Shown: piece by piece, positions 1 through 7,899 of the stretch | Layout of the letters: each line of letters begins with the position of its first letter | Position numbering within the stretch: position 1 is the first letter of the stretch | From: Pelomonas sp. SE-A7 | GTDB taxonomy: Bacteria > Pseudomonadota > Gammaproteobacteria > Burkholderiales > Burkholderiaceae_C | NCBI RefSeq assembly: GCF_030345705.1 | Contig: NZ_JAUASW010000002.1 | Span: 1 to 64,000 of the forward strand | DNA: 64,000 nucleotides | Direction: 5' to 3' | Translations under genes and position numbers: made by a program | Notes under the pieces: generated by a model | Seen by the model: only the letters and a program-made list of their open reading frames with translations | The model's database searches: none | What the model was told of the DNA's origin: nothing

Positions 1-248
1 ACTGACTCCTCAGTCGCTTCGCTTAATCAATTTCGTGATCAGCGAAGAAGCGAGATTATGACTGAATTCTTTTGAATCCGTCAAGCGCTTTGCAAAATAT
101 TTTTGTCATCGCGCTTGCTCACTTCCCATCTCCCCAACCACTGCGCCCCGCCCCTTTCGAAGCAGCGCCGTGATCAGCGAAGTCCGCCACTATAGCATGG
201 AAATTTCGAAGTCCGCAAGACTTTGCCGAAGCAAATGCAATAGTCGGC
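1..248. other. non-coding region downstream of gspE
   Basis: No convincing gene is seen here. The stretch is clearly more AT-rich than the rest of the window and lies downstream of the leftward-reading gspE gene. It contains a 14-bp direct repeat (positions 34-47 and 169-182) and an imperfect inverted repeat between about 14-23 and 41-53. There is no good T-tract hairpin close to the gspE stop codon. Confidence 0.6.
34..182. repeat. 14-bp direct repeat pair
   Basis: The sequence CGTGATCAGCGAAG occurs exactly at 34-47 and again at 169-182, 135 bp apart. Its core TGATCA is palindromic. The function is unknown. It could be a binding site or debris of an old duplication. Confidence 0.5.
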
Positions 249-2045
249 TCAGGTCTCCCACTGCGGCGTGCTACGAAGGACTTCCTCGACCGTGGTCACG
301 CCTTCGGCAACCTTCATGGCACCAGCCAGCCTTAGCGGGCGAAGCCCTTCCTGCATTGCCTTGCGGCGCAGCGCACTGATGTCGGGCGTTGGATGCATAG
401 TGGCTTTGACAGCCTCACTGACCGTCAGCAGCTCATACAAACCCGCACGACCGCGGTATCCGGTATTGCGGCAATCAAGGCATCCCACTGGCTTGTACGG
501 CTTGACGCCTCCGTTCATCCGCCAGTGCTTCAGCATTTCATTCAACGTGTCACGGGTGATCGCCGGATCGGGCTGCTTGCAGTTGGGGCACAAAGTACGG
601 ACCAGCCGCTGAGCCAGTACGCCAATGATGGTTGCAGTAAGCAGGTATGGCGGCACTCCTAGGTCAGTGAGCCGGGTGATGGCGGACGCAGCATCATTGG
701 TGTGCAGCGTCGAGAACACCAAGTGCCCAGTGAGCGCAGCCTGGATAGCCATCTCGGCCGTCGCCAGGTCGCGGATCTCGCCGATCATGATGATGTCGGG
801 ATCCTGGCGCATAAGAGCGCGCAGGCCCTCGGCAAAGCCGAAGTCGATGGCTGGTTGGGCTTGCGTCTGATTGAAGGCCGGCTCGACCATTTCGATCGGG
901 TCTTCAATCGTCGAGACATTGACCTCGTCTGTCGCCAGTCGCTTGAGCGTCGAATAGAGCGTTGTCGTCTTGCCGCTACCGGTCGGTCCGGTCACGAGGA
1001 TGATGCCGTGCGGCTGCGTGACCAGCTTCTCCCATCGTTCCGCGTCATGGCCGGAGAAGCCGAGCATGCTCAGATCCTTGACCGCCGTGTCCGGGTCGAA
1101 GATCCGCATCACCATCTTCTCGCCGAAGGCAGTAGGCAAGGTCGACAGGCGCATTTCGACTTCATCGCCGGCCGGGTTCCGCGTCTTGATACGTCCATCC
1201 AGCGGACGACGGCGCTCGACCACATCCATCCGCCCCAGCAGCTTGATACGCGAAGTCATCGCGCTCATGACCGAGGGCGGCAATTGGTAGACCGTGTGCA
1301 GCACTCCGTCGATACGGAAACGGATCACGCCCATCTCGCGCCGAGGCTCCAAATGAATGTCGCTGGCACGCTGATCGAAGGCGTATTGCCAGAGCCAGTC
1401 GACAACCTGAATCACGCCCTGGTCGTTGGCATCGAGCTGCTTGTTGGTCTTGCCCAGCTCGACCAGCTGTTCAAAGCTGGCGACCTGGTTGACCTCGCCG
1501 GCCTTGGCCGCAGCCCGTACCGAGCGGGCCAGGGTGAAGAACTCGGTCGTGTAACGCGCGATCTCCAGTGGGCTGGCCACCACCAGCTTGATGGTCTTGC
1601 GCACGTGGGATTCGATCTGCGGCACCCAGCTGATGTCGAAGGGCTCGGAGGTGGCAATGGTCACGTCCATCAGCCCCACTTGGATTGGCAGGCAGCGCTT
1701 GGCCTCGGCATAGCCGACCGACATCACATCGGACACCCGACCCACGTCGACCTTGAGCGGGTCAACGCGCAGGTAGGGCAGCCTGGCGCGCTGCGCCAAC
1801 CATTCGGTCAGCGCATCGACCTCGAGCGGCTTGCCGTTGGCCTTGCGAACCAGGTTTGCATGGCCGAGCCGGACCAGCGGATGCATGGAGCTGTCGCCCG
1901 CCGCAAAGCGCTGCTCGGTCTTCTGCGCCTGCTCGGCGTCGATGACCTCGTCCTCGACCAGCCAGCGCAGCATCTGCCGCCACTCAAGTCGCCCCTCTGG
2001 CCTCATCTCCGGTGCCGCGACGGCTGGCTTGGTCATGGTGCTCAT
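249..2045 (-). CDS. GspE/PilB-family secretion ATPase
   Basis: This is a hexameric ATPase of the type II secretion/type IV pilus class, which powers pseudopilus or pilus assembly from the cytoplasm. At 598 aa it has the usual length. An N-terminal MshEN-like region precedes the motor domain. The Walker A motif GPTGSGKTTT lies near residue 351, the Walker B region with IGEIRD near 415-424, the His box TLHTNDAAS near 445, and a zinc tetracysteine (CPNC then CLDC) at about 485-530. The start is 6 bp after the stop of the spermidine-synthase-like gene, so the two are probably cotranscribed. No other gsp or pil genes are visible, so the system it serves cannot be decided; both gspE and pilB remain possible. 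Confidence 0.93.
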   Translation of the reverse strand: MSTMTKPAVAAPEMRPEGRLEWRQMLRWLVEDEVIDAEQAQKTEQRFAAGDSSMHPLVRLGHANLVRKANGKPLEVDALTEWLAQRARLPYLRVDPLKVDVGRVSDVMSVGYAEAKRCLPIQVGLMDVTIATSEPFDISWVPQIESHVRKTIKLVVASPLEIARYTTEFFTLARSVRAAAKAGEVNQVASFEQLVELGKTNKQLDANDQGVIQVVDWLWQYAFDQRASDIHLEPRREMGVIRFRIDGVLHTVYQLPPSVMSAMTSRIKLLGRMDVVERRRPLDGRIKTRNPAGDEVEMRLSTLPTAFGEKMVMRIFDPDTAVKDLSMLGFSGHDAERWEKLVTQPHGIILVTGPTGSGKTTTLYSTLKRLATDEVNVSTIEDPIEMVEPAFNQTQAQPAIDFGFAEGLRALMRQDPDIIMIGEIRDLATAEMAIQAALTGHLVFSTLHTNDAASAITRLTDLGVPPYLLTATIIGVLAQRLVRTLCPNCKQPDPAITRDTLNEMLKHWRMNGGVKPYKPVGCLDCRNTGYRGRAGLYELLTVSEAVKATMHPTPDISALRRKAMQEGLRPLRLAGAMKVAEGVTTVEEVLRSTPQWET

Positions 2046-2051
2046 CGGCTT

Positions 2052-2846
2052 TCAGTCAGGCTGCTGGTTGATGATGCTGATCGGCAGGGGCCGCACCAGG
2101 CGCAACCATTTGCGCGCCGGCAGGCCGTACTGCGACTCGATGTTAGCCGCGCGGCGCTCCAGTTCGTCCCGCTCGGGAACCCTCACCCCGCGCGCGGCCA
2201 CCACCACGGTATTACCCTCCTTGGTCGGCGCCAGACTCCAGACCTGGTCGCTGCCGAACGCGCGCGCAATCCGCCCTGCGCTGCGTGCAAAACTGGCGCT
2301 GCGGCCAAACAGGTTGACGGTCATCAGGCCGCCCTCTGCCAGCACGGCATGGCAATTCGAATAGAAGGCCTCGTCGTCCAGTACCGGCCCGGCGGCCTCA
2401 TGGTCATAAAGATCGACGTTCAGCACCTGCACCGTCTGCAGATTGGCCTCGCGGGCTACCCAGGCGCCGGCATCCTCGTTCAGCACGGTCAGGCGCCTGT
2501 CGTCGTCGGGCAGATGGAACCAGGCCCGGCAGGCCGTGATCACGCTGGGGTTCAGCTCCACAGCCGTGGTCTTCATCCTCAGCACTTTGTGACTGAAGCG
2601 GGTCAGGGCCGCCGCACCCAGTCCCAACTGGACCGCATGACCTTCGCGCAGCTCTGCGTCGTCGCGCCAGAGCATCCAGGCCATCATGCGCTGGATGTAC
2701 TCAAGCTCCAGCTGCTGGGGCTTGCGTATCCGCATCGCGCCCTGCACCCAGATCGAATCCAGGTGCAGAAAGCGCACGCCGTCGAATTCGCTGAGCGTGG
2801 CCGGCGCCCAGTCCTGCTTGTCGGTCTTTTTCTTGCTGCTGCTCAT
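2052..2846 (-). CDS. spermidine synthase-like (class I SAM/dcSAM fold) protein
   Basis: The protein (264 aa) has a Rossmann methyltransferase fold of the polyamine-synthase type. The glycine-rich segment LGLGAAAL is followed by an acidic end of the next strand (AVELNP) and by VLNVDLYDHE. This resembles SpeE-like proteins that lack the complete aminopropyltransferase active site, so the substrate is uncertain. The chosen start (MSSSKKK) overlaps the stop of the upstream glycosylase gene by ATGA, which supports translational coupling. A longer reading frame exists upstream but only runs into the glycosylase gene. It sits in an operon with a DNA glycosylase and a secretion ATPase, which gives no obvious clue to its role. 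Confidence 0.8.
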   Translation of the reverse strand: MSSSKKKTDKQDWAPATLSEFDGVRFLHLDSIWVQGAMRIRKPQQLELEYIQRMMAWMLWRDDAELREGHAVQLGLGAAALTRFSHKVLRMKTTAVELNPSVITACRAWFHLPDDDRRLTVLNEDAGAWVAREANLQTVQVLNVDLYDHEAAGPVLDDEAFYSNCHAVLAEGGLMTVNLFGRSASFARSAGRIARAFGSDQVWSLAPTKEGNTVVVAARGVRVPERDELERRAANIESQYGLPARKWLRLVRPLPISIINQQPD

Positions 2847-3394
2847 TGCTTGTCTTGTGCCAGCGAAAGCCAGGCTTCCAGCTTGGCATCGTAGGGCAAG
2901 GTGTAGGCCGGACTGGACGAAGGCAGGCACAGCACCCGCCATCGAGACTGGCCAAGCCGCTCCAGTTGCTTCAGCCCCAACCGCGCGGCCGTTCCGCCGT
3001 TGAAGGCAATCGTCTCCAGCTGCGGCAAAGCGGACAGCAGGCTTGCAAGGTCGCTGGAAAGCGGATCACGGATGCTGCTGTCCAAGCTGCCCTCGCGCTC
3101 GGTCTCGGTGATCACGTCCCACAGCGCGACCCGATGCTGCCGCAGCAAGGCCAGCCTGTCCTCATAGGCCAAGCCAACGAGCTCACATCCCAGCACTGCG
3201 CCCAACAGGCGCCAGAACTGGTTGCGCGGATGGCCGTAGTACTGCTGGGCCTTCAGCGAGGCGACACCCGGGAAGCTGCCAAGCAGCAGCCAGCGGGCAT
3301 CCGGCCCGAACTGTGGGGCCAGGCCTTGCCAGCGCCGGGCTGGTTCGGGCGGCGATTCCTCGGCGATGATGGGGCGGGACTTGGTCTGACTCAC
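2843..3394 (-). CDS. DNA-deoxyinosine (hypoxanthine) glycosylase, UDG superfamily
   Basis: The enzyme (183 aa) matches the UDG-fold family that excises hypoxanthine from deaminated adenine in DNA. The motif LLLGSFPG is at residues 37-43 and YYGHPRNQFW at 52-61, both typical of the HDG/MUG-like family. The late segment SSSPAYT matches the third conserved loop. The best start is GTG, with no good ribosome-binding site. It lies only 18 bp from the divergent mscS start, so its promoter must overlap coding DNA. Family assignment is strong; substrate preference is inferred from the family. Confidence 0.85.
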   Translation of the reverse strand: MSQTKSRPIIAEESPPEPARRWQGLAPQFGPDARWLLLGSFPGVASLKAQQYYGHPRNQFWRLLGAVLGCELVGLAYEDRLALLRQHRVALWDVITETEREGSLDSSIRDPLSSDLASLLSALPQLETIAFNGGTAARLGLKQLERLGQSRWRVLCLPSSSPAYTLPYDAKLEAWLSLAQDKQ

Positions 3395-3412
3395 GAATCA
3401 GGAGCAATCGAA

Positions 3413-4225
3413 ATGATGAATACCGAAGCGATCTGGCAGTTCCTCAGCACCCAGGGCGCCGCCTTCGGGCTCAAGGTGCTGAGCGCCATCGCCGCCTGGA
3501 TTGTCGGCCGCTGGATAGTCAGCCTGACCGTCCGCCTGGTCGGCGCCGCGCTCGAGAGGGGCCGGCGCATCGATTCCACGCTGTCGACCTACCTGCGTTC
3601 CATCCTCACGGTGCTGCTGAACATCGTGCTGGTGCTGGCCATCCTCGACATCTTCGGCATCCAGACCACCTCGTTCGCCGCCCTGCTGGCCGGTGCCGGC
3701 CTGGCGATTGGCACGGCCTGGGGCGGCCTGCTGACGCATTTCGCGGCCGGCGTGTTCATGCAGGTGCTGAGGCCGTTCAAGGTGGGCGACTTCGTCCAGG
3801 TCGGCGGCGTCACTGGCACGGTCAGCGAGATCGGCCTGTTCGGCACCACGGTGATCACCGGCGACAACGTGCAGACCATCATCGGCAACAACAAGATCTT
3901 CTCGGACACCATCCAGAACTACTCGTCGCTGCCGCATCGCCGCGTCGACTGCCTGGCCAAGGTGGCCAACAGTGTCGACCCCATGGATGCCATCGCCCGG
4001 CTGCGCGCTGCCGTGGCTGCGATTCCCAACGTCAAGGCCAGCCCGGCGCCGGACATCGAGATCCTGAGCTTCACGCCCGAGGGCCCGCTGCTGTGCGTGC
4101 GCCCGTATTGCCATACCGACCACTACTGGCAGGTCTATTTCGACACCCACAAGGCCGTGGTCGCCACCTTCGGCGCGGCCAGCTATCCGGTGCCGGAGAC
4201 GCCCATCGCGCCGCGCAACCGCTAA
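3413..4225 (+). CDS. small-conductance mechanosensitive channel, MscS family
   Basis: This inner-membrane channel (270 aa) opens under membrane tension to relieve hypo-osmotic shock. Three membrane helices are visible at about 17-40, 62-82 and 87-118. The pore helix carries the Ala/Gly-rich run GAGLAIGTAWGG and leads into PFKVGDFV, a family hallmark. The soluble beta and C-terminal domains follow, giving an MscS-like size. The start is supported by GGAG at 3401-3404; a second ATG lies one codon downstream. An upstream extension of the frame overlaps the divergent glycosylase gene and is not credible. Its end overlaps the convergent tatD gene by 4 bp. Confidence 0.93.
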   Translation: MMNTEAIWQFLSTQGAAFGLKVLSAIAAWIVGRWIVSLTVRLVGAALERGRRIDSTLSTYLRSILTVLLNIVLVLAILDIFGIQTTSFAALLAGAGLAIGTAWGGLLTHFAAGVFMQVLRPFKVGDFVQVGGVTGTVSEIGLFGTTVITGDNVQTIIGNNKIFSDTIQNYSSLPHRRVDCLAKVANSVDPMDAIARLRAAVAAIPNVKASPAPDIEILSFTPEGPLLCVRPYCHTDHYWQVYFDTHKAVVATFGAASYPVPETPIAPRNR

Positions 4226-5037
4226 GCCGAGCGAGCGCCCATCCGCGGCAAGGCCGCGCGCACATTGGCCGAGCTGATCTCGGCCGTCTGCGCCAGCGTC
4301 CAGCCGCGCAGCTCCGCCAGGCTGCAGGCAATGCGCGGCAGCTCGGCCGGCTCATTGCGTGAGGACTCGCCTGCGGCCCGTTGCTCGGCCGTCTTGTAGA
4401 GCCATTGCGGCGGGATATCGGGCGCATCGGTTTCCAGCACCATGGCCGAGTCCGGCAGGCTCGCTGCGAGTCGGCGGATCTGCAGCGAGCGGTCGAAGGT
4501 CAGCGTGCCTCCAAAGCCCAGCTTGAAGCCCAGATCGACAAAGGCCGCCGCCTGCTGCTCGCTGCCATTGAATGCATGGGCGATCCCGCCCTGCACTTCC
4601 ACGCGCCGCAGACCGGCCAGCAGCTGATCGGCGCTGCGCCTCACGTGCAGGATCACCGGCAGCTTGAAGCGGCGCGCGAGCTTGAGCTGCTCCACGTAGA
4701 AATGCTGCTGCCGCTCCGCATCGATGCCCGGCACGAAGTAGTCGAGCCCGATCTCGCCCACGGCCACCAGCCGTGGATCGGCGTGGTGCTGCTCCAGCGC
4801 CGCGGCCAGGCGCTCCAGCGCGTCGTCGGCGGAGCGCATCACGTACATGGGATGGATGCCCAGCGCGTAGACGAAGTCGTGGCGGATCGCCAGCAGCCGA
4901 ACGGCCTCGAAGTTGGCCACCTCCACGGCCGGCACCACGATCTGATCGACGCCTGCCGCCCTCGCCCGCGCAATCACCGCTTCGCGGTCGGCCTCGAACT
5001 CGGCCGCGTCGAGATGGCAGTGGCTGTCTATCCACAT
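4222..5037 (-). CDS. TatD-family metal-dependent DNase
   Basis: This is an amidohydrolase-fold hydrolase (271 aa) related to TatD/YcfH/YjjV, which act as 3'-to-5' exonucleases in DNA repair and RNA quality control. The N-terminal metal motif DSHCHLD is at residues 4-10, followed by VGEIGLDYF near 93, a histidine in LHVRRS and IAHAFNGS, and ETDAPDIPP near 205. All metal ligands appear present. Which paralogue it is cannot be told from sequence alone. It is 16 bp downstream of the purU stop and probably shares its transcript. Confidence 0.92.
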   Translation of the reverse strand: MWIDSHCHLDAAEFEADREAVIARARAAGVDQIVVPAVEVANFEAVRLLAIRHDFVYALGIHPMYVMRSADDALERLAAALEQHHADPRLVAVGEIGLDYFVPGIDAERQQHFYVEQLKLARRFKLPVILHVRRSADQLLAGLRRVEVQGGIAHAFNGSEQQAAAFVDLGFKLGFGGTLTFDRSLQIRRLAASLPDSAMVLETDAPDIPPQWLYKTAEQRAAGESSRNEPAELPRIACSLAELRGWTLAQTAEISSANVRAALPRMGARSA

Positions 5038-5053
5038 GCCGGCATCGCCTGGT

Positions 5054-5917
5054 TCAGCGGAACACCACCGTGCGTGCGCCGTTCATCAGCACCCTATGCT
5101 CGGCATGCCACTGGATGGCTCGGGCCAGCGTGACGCATTCGGTGTCGCGGCCAATCGCCACCAGCTGTTCCGGCGTCATGCTGTGGTCGATGCGGGCCAC
5201 CTCCTGCTCGATGATCGGCCCCTCGTCCAGGTCCGAGGTCACGTAGTGCGCCGTGGCGCCGATCAGCTTCACACCGCGCTCGTGGGCCTGGTGGTAAGGC
5301 TTGGCGCCCTTGAAGCTGGGCAGGAAGGAATGGTGGATGTTTATGGCGCGGCCCGACAGGTACTCGCACATCTCGCCCGAGAGGATCTGCATGTAGCGGG
5401 CCAGCACCACCAGGTCGATCCGGTTCTCCTCCACCACCTCGCGGATGCGGCGCTCCTGTGCCGCCTTCTGCTCGGGCGTGGAAGCCAGCAGCGGGAAATG
5501 GTGGAACGGGATGTTGTGCGAGGCAGCCAGCTGGTAGAAGTCCCGGTGGTTGGAGACGATGGCCGGGATCTCTATGGGCAGGTGCCCGGTCTGCACACGG
5601 AACAGCAGGTCGTTCAGGCAATGACCGAGCTTGGAGACCAGCAGCAGCACGCGGGTCTTGGCCTGGCTGGAGACCAGGTCCCAGCTCATCTGCAACGACG
5701 AGGCCAGCGGCTCGAAGGCGGAACGCAGGGCTGCCAGCTCCAGCGGCTGCGCGGTCTCGAACTCGATGCGCATGAAGAAGCGCCGGTGATCGGCGTCGCC
5801 ATGCTGGGCCGAGGTCAGGATGTTGCCGCCCTGGCCCATCAGGAAGCCGGTCACGGCATGGACGATGCCCGGCCGGTCCGGGCAGCTCAGCTTGAGGATG
5901 AAACGGGTACTGCTCAT
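5054..5917 (-). CDS. purU: formyltetrahydrofolate deformylase
   Basis: PurU hydrolyses 10-formyl-tetrahydrofolate to formate and tetrahydrofolate, balancing one-carbon pools and supplying formate for PurT. The protein (287 aa) has an N-terminal ACT domain (residues about 6-80, with CPDRPGIV) and a C-terminal formyltransferase fold. The latter contains INIHHSFLPSFKGAKPY and a downstream catalytic aspartate in TSDLDEGPII. Length and domain order match the family. It lies between lolD and tatD on the same strand. Confidence 0.95.
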   Translation of the reverse strand: MSSTRFILKLSCPDRPGIVHAVTGFLMGQGGNILTSAQHGDADHRRFFMRIEFETAQPLELAALRSAFEPLASSLQMSWDLVSSQAKTRVLLLVSKLGHCLNDLLFRVQTGHLPIEIPAIVSNHRDFYQLAASHNIPFHHFPLLASTPEQKAAQERRIREVVEENRIDLVVLARYMQILSGEMCEYLSGRAINIHHSFLPSFKGAKPYHQAHERGVKLIGATAHYVTSDLDEGPIIEQEVARIDHSMTPEQLVAIGRDTECVTLARAIQWHAEHRVLMNGARTVVFR

Positions 5918-5941
5918 GGCCTGGGTCTCGATTCGAAAAGC

Positions 5942-6622
5942 TTACTGGGCCCGTCCGCTGGCCAGCCGCAGCTGGGCCTGGCATTGCCCGGCCAGGCCCT
6001 GGTCGTGCGTGACCATGACGAAGGCCGTGCCCTGCTCCGCCGCCGTGTCCAGCATCAGCTGGAACACCGACTGGGCGGTCTCGCGGTCCAGGTTGCCGGT
6101 GGGCTCGTCGGCCAGCACGCAGGCCGGCTTGGTGACCAGGGCGCGTGCGATCGCCACGCGCTGGCGCTCGCCGCCCGATAGCTGGGCCGGCCGGTGCGCC
6201 GTGCGCTGGGCCAGGCCCACGCGAGCCAGCATGGCCGCCGCCGTCTCACGGGCCTGCTCCAGCGGCATGCGGCGCACCCGCAGCGGCATGGCCACGTTGT
6301 CCAGCGCGCTGAACTCGGGCAGCAGGTGGTGGAACTGGTAGACGAAGCCCAGGTGCTGGTTGCGCCAGCGGCCGCGGGCCGATTCGTTCATGGCGGCGAA
6401 GTCCTGGCCCATCAGGGCCACGCGGCCGACGGTGGGCTTGTCCAGGCCGCCCAGCAGATGCAGCAGCGTGCTCTTGCCTGAGCCGGAGGCGCCAAGCACG
6501 CCCAGCGTCTGGCCGCGCCGCACGGTCACGTCCACGCCGCTGAGCACGGTCACGTCGAGGTCGCCGTCGTGGAAGCGTCGCTGCAGGCCCAGGCCCTGCA
6601 GAACGATGTCTGGTTCACTCAT
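5942..6622 (-). CDS. lolD: lipoprotein-releasing ABC transporter, ATP-binding subunit
   Basis: LolD drives release of outer-membrane lipoproteins from the inner membrane to LolA. The 226-aa protein has Walker A GASGSGKST near residue 44, the signature LSGGERQRVAIARAL near 146 and Walker B VLADEPTGNLD. The start overlaps the end of the lolC/E gene by 8 bp, so the two are translationally coupled, as expected for Lol operons. Only one permease gene is present here. The complex may therefore be a LolF-type homodimer, or the second permease may be elsewhere. Confidence 0.94.
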   Translation of the reverse strand: MSEPDIVLQGLGLQRRFHDGDLDVTVLSGVDVTVRRGQTLGVLGASGSGKSTLLHLLGGLDKPTVGRVALMGQDFAAMNESARGRWRNQHLGFVYQFHHLLPEFSALDNVAMPLRVRRMPLEQARETAAAMLARVGLAQRTAHRPAQLSGGERQRVAIARALVTKPACVLADEPTGNLDRETAQSVFQLMLDTAAEQGTAFVMVTHDQGLAGQCQAQLRLASGRAQ

Positions 6623-7871
6623 AGCGCAGCGCCTCCGCCGGTTGGACGCGGCTGGCGCGCCAGCTCGGATACAGCGTGGCCAGGAAGGCCAGCACCAGCG
6701 AAGCCACGGTGATGGGAATGATGTCGCCGGCCTGCGGATCGCTGGGCATGCGGCTGACCAGGTAGATGCTGCCCGGCAGGAAGCTGATGTTCAGCAGCCG
6801 CTCTATCACCGAGACCAGCACGCCCACGTTGAAGGCCACGCCCAGGCCCAGCACCAGGCCGGCCAGCGTGCCGATGACGCCCGAGGCCGCGCCCTGCACC
6901 ATGAAGATGGCCATCACCGAACGCGGACTGGCGCCCAGGGTGCGCAGGATGGCGATGTCGGCCTGCTTGTCGGTCACCATCATCACCAGGGTCGAGACCA
7001 GGTTGAAGGCCGCCACGGCGACGATCAGGGTCAGGATGATGCCCATCAGCCGCTTCTCTATCTGCACCGCATCGAACCAGTTGGCATTGGTGCGGGTCCA
7101 GTCGCGCACGATGACCTCGGGGCCCAGACTGAGCATCAGCTCCCGGGCCACGGACCGCGCCGAATGCACATCGGCCAGCTTGAGCTGCACGCCGGTCGCG
7201 CCCTCGACGCGGAACAGCCGCGCCGCGTCTTCCATGTGGACCAGGGTCAGGTTGCTGTCGTACTCGTAATGGCCGGAGTGGAAGGTGCCGACCACGGTGA
7301 AGGTCTTGAAGCGCGGCACGACGCCGGCCGGCGTCACCTGCCCGTTCGGGGCCGCCAGCGTGATCTTGTCGCCCTCGTAGACGCCGAGCGAGCGGGCCAG
7401 CTCCGAGCCCAGCACGATGCCCCATGCGCCGGGCTGCAAGCGGGCCAGCGCACCATCCTTGAGCTCGGCCGCCAGCGGCGTGACCGTGGGCTCGAAGGCC
7501 GGGTCGATGCCGCGCACCATGGCGCCGCGCATGTCCTCGCCTCGCGCCACCAGGGCCTGGGCGGCCACGAATGGGGCGGCGCCGACCACGGCCTTGTTCT
7601 CGCGAGCCTTGGCCGCCAGCGGCTGCCAGTCTTGCATGCCGCCACCGCGGGCGTCGATCAGCTCCACATGGGCGATCACCGACAGCATGCGGTCGCGCAC
7701 TTCCTTCTGGAAGCCGTTCATCACCGACAGCACGATGATCAGCGCCGCCACCCCCAGCGCAATGCCGAGCATGGAGACACCGGAGATGAAGGAGATGAAG
7801 CGGTTGCGGCGTCCGCCGCGGCCGGCGCGGGTGTAGCGCCAGCCTATCTGCAGCTCATAGGGCCAATTCAT
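6615..7871 (-). CDS. lipoprotein-releasing ABC transporter permease, LolC/LolE family
   Basis: This is the transmembrane subunit (418 aa) of the Lol exporter. A first membrane segment (RFISFISGVSMLGIALGVAAL) is followed by a large periplasmic MacB-like domain, then three more helices with the FtsX-type segment ILRTLGASPRSV. The start MNWPYELQ gives the usual short cytoplasmic N-terminus. A candidate TAGCAT -10 lies 8 nt upstream (7880-7885). Only one such permease is visible next to lolD, so LolC, LolE and LolF cannot be told apart here. Confidence 0.92.
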   Translation of the reverse strand: MNWPYELQIGWRYTRAGRGGRRNRFISFISGVSMLGIALGVAALIIVLSVMNGFQKEVRDRMLSVIAHVELIDARGGGMQDWQPLAAKARENKAVVGAAPFVAAQALVARGEDMRGAMVRGIDPAFEPTVTPLAAELKDGALARLQPGAWGIVLGSELARSLGVYEGDKITLAAPNGQVTPAGVVPRFKTFTVVGTFHSGHYEYDSNLTLVHMEDAARLFRVEGATGVQLKLADVHSARSVARELMLSLGPEVIVRDWTRTNANWFDAVQIEKRLMGIILTLIVAVAAFNLVSTLVMMVTDKQADIAILRTLGASPRSVMAIFMVQGAASGVIGTLAGLVLGLGVAFNVGVLVSVIERLLNISFLPGSIYLVSRMPSDPQAGDIIPITVASLVLAFLATLYPSWRASRVQPAEALRYE

Positions 7872-7899
7872 GGGGCGCGATGCTAACTGACGGCTTGCG

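Noticed and set aside
2052..2846. Assignment of this gene as a true spermidine synthase (speE)
   Set aside because: The fold fits but the complete polyamine active site and a speD neighbour are missing, so only the superfamily name is kept.
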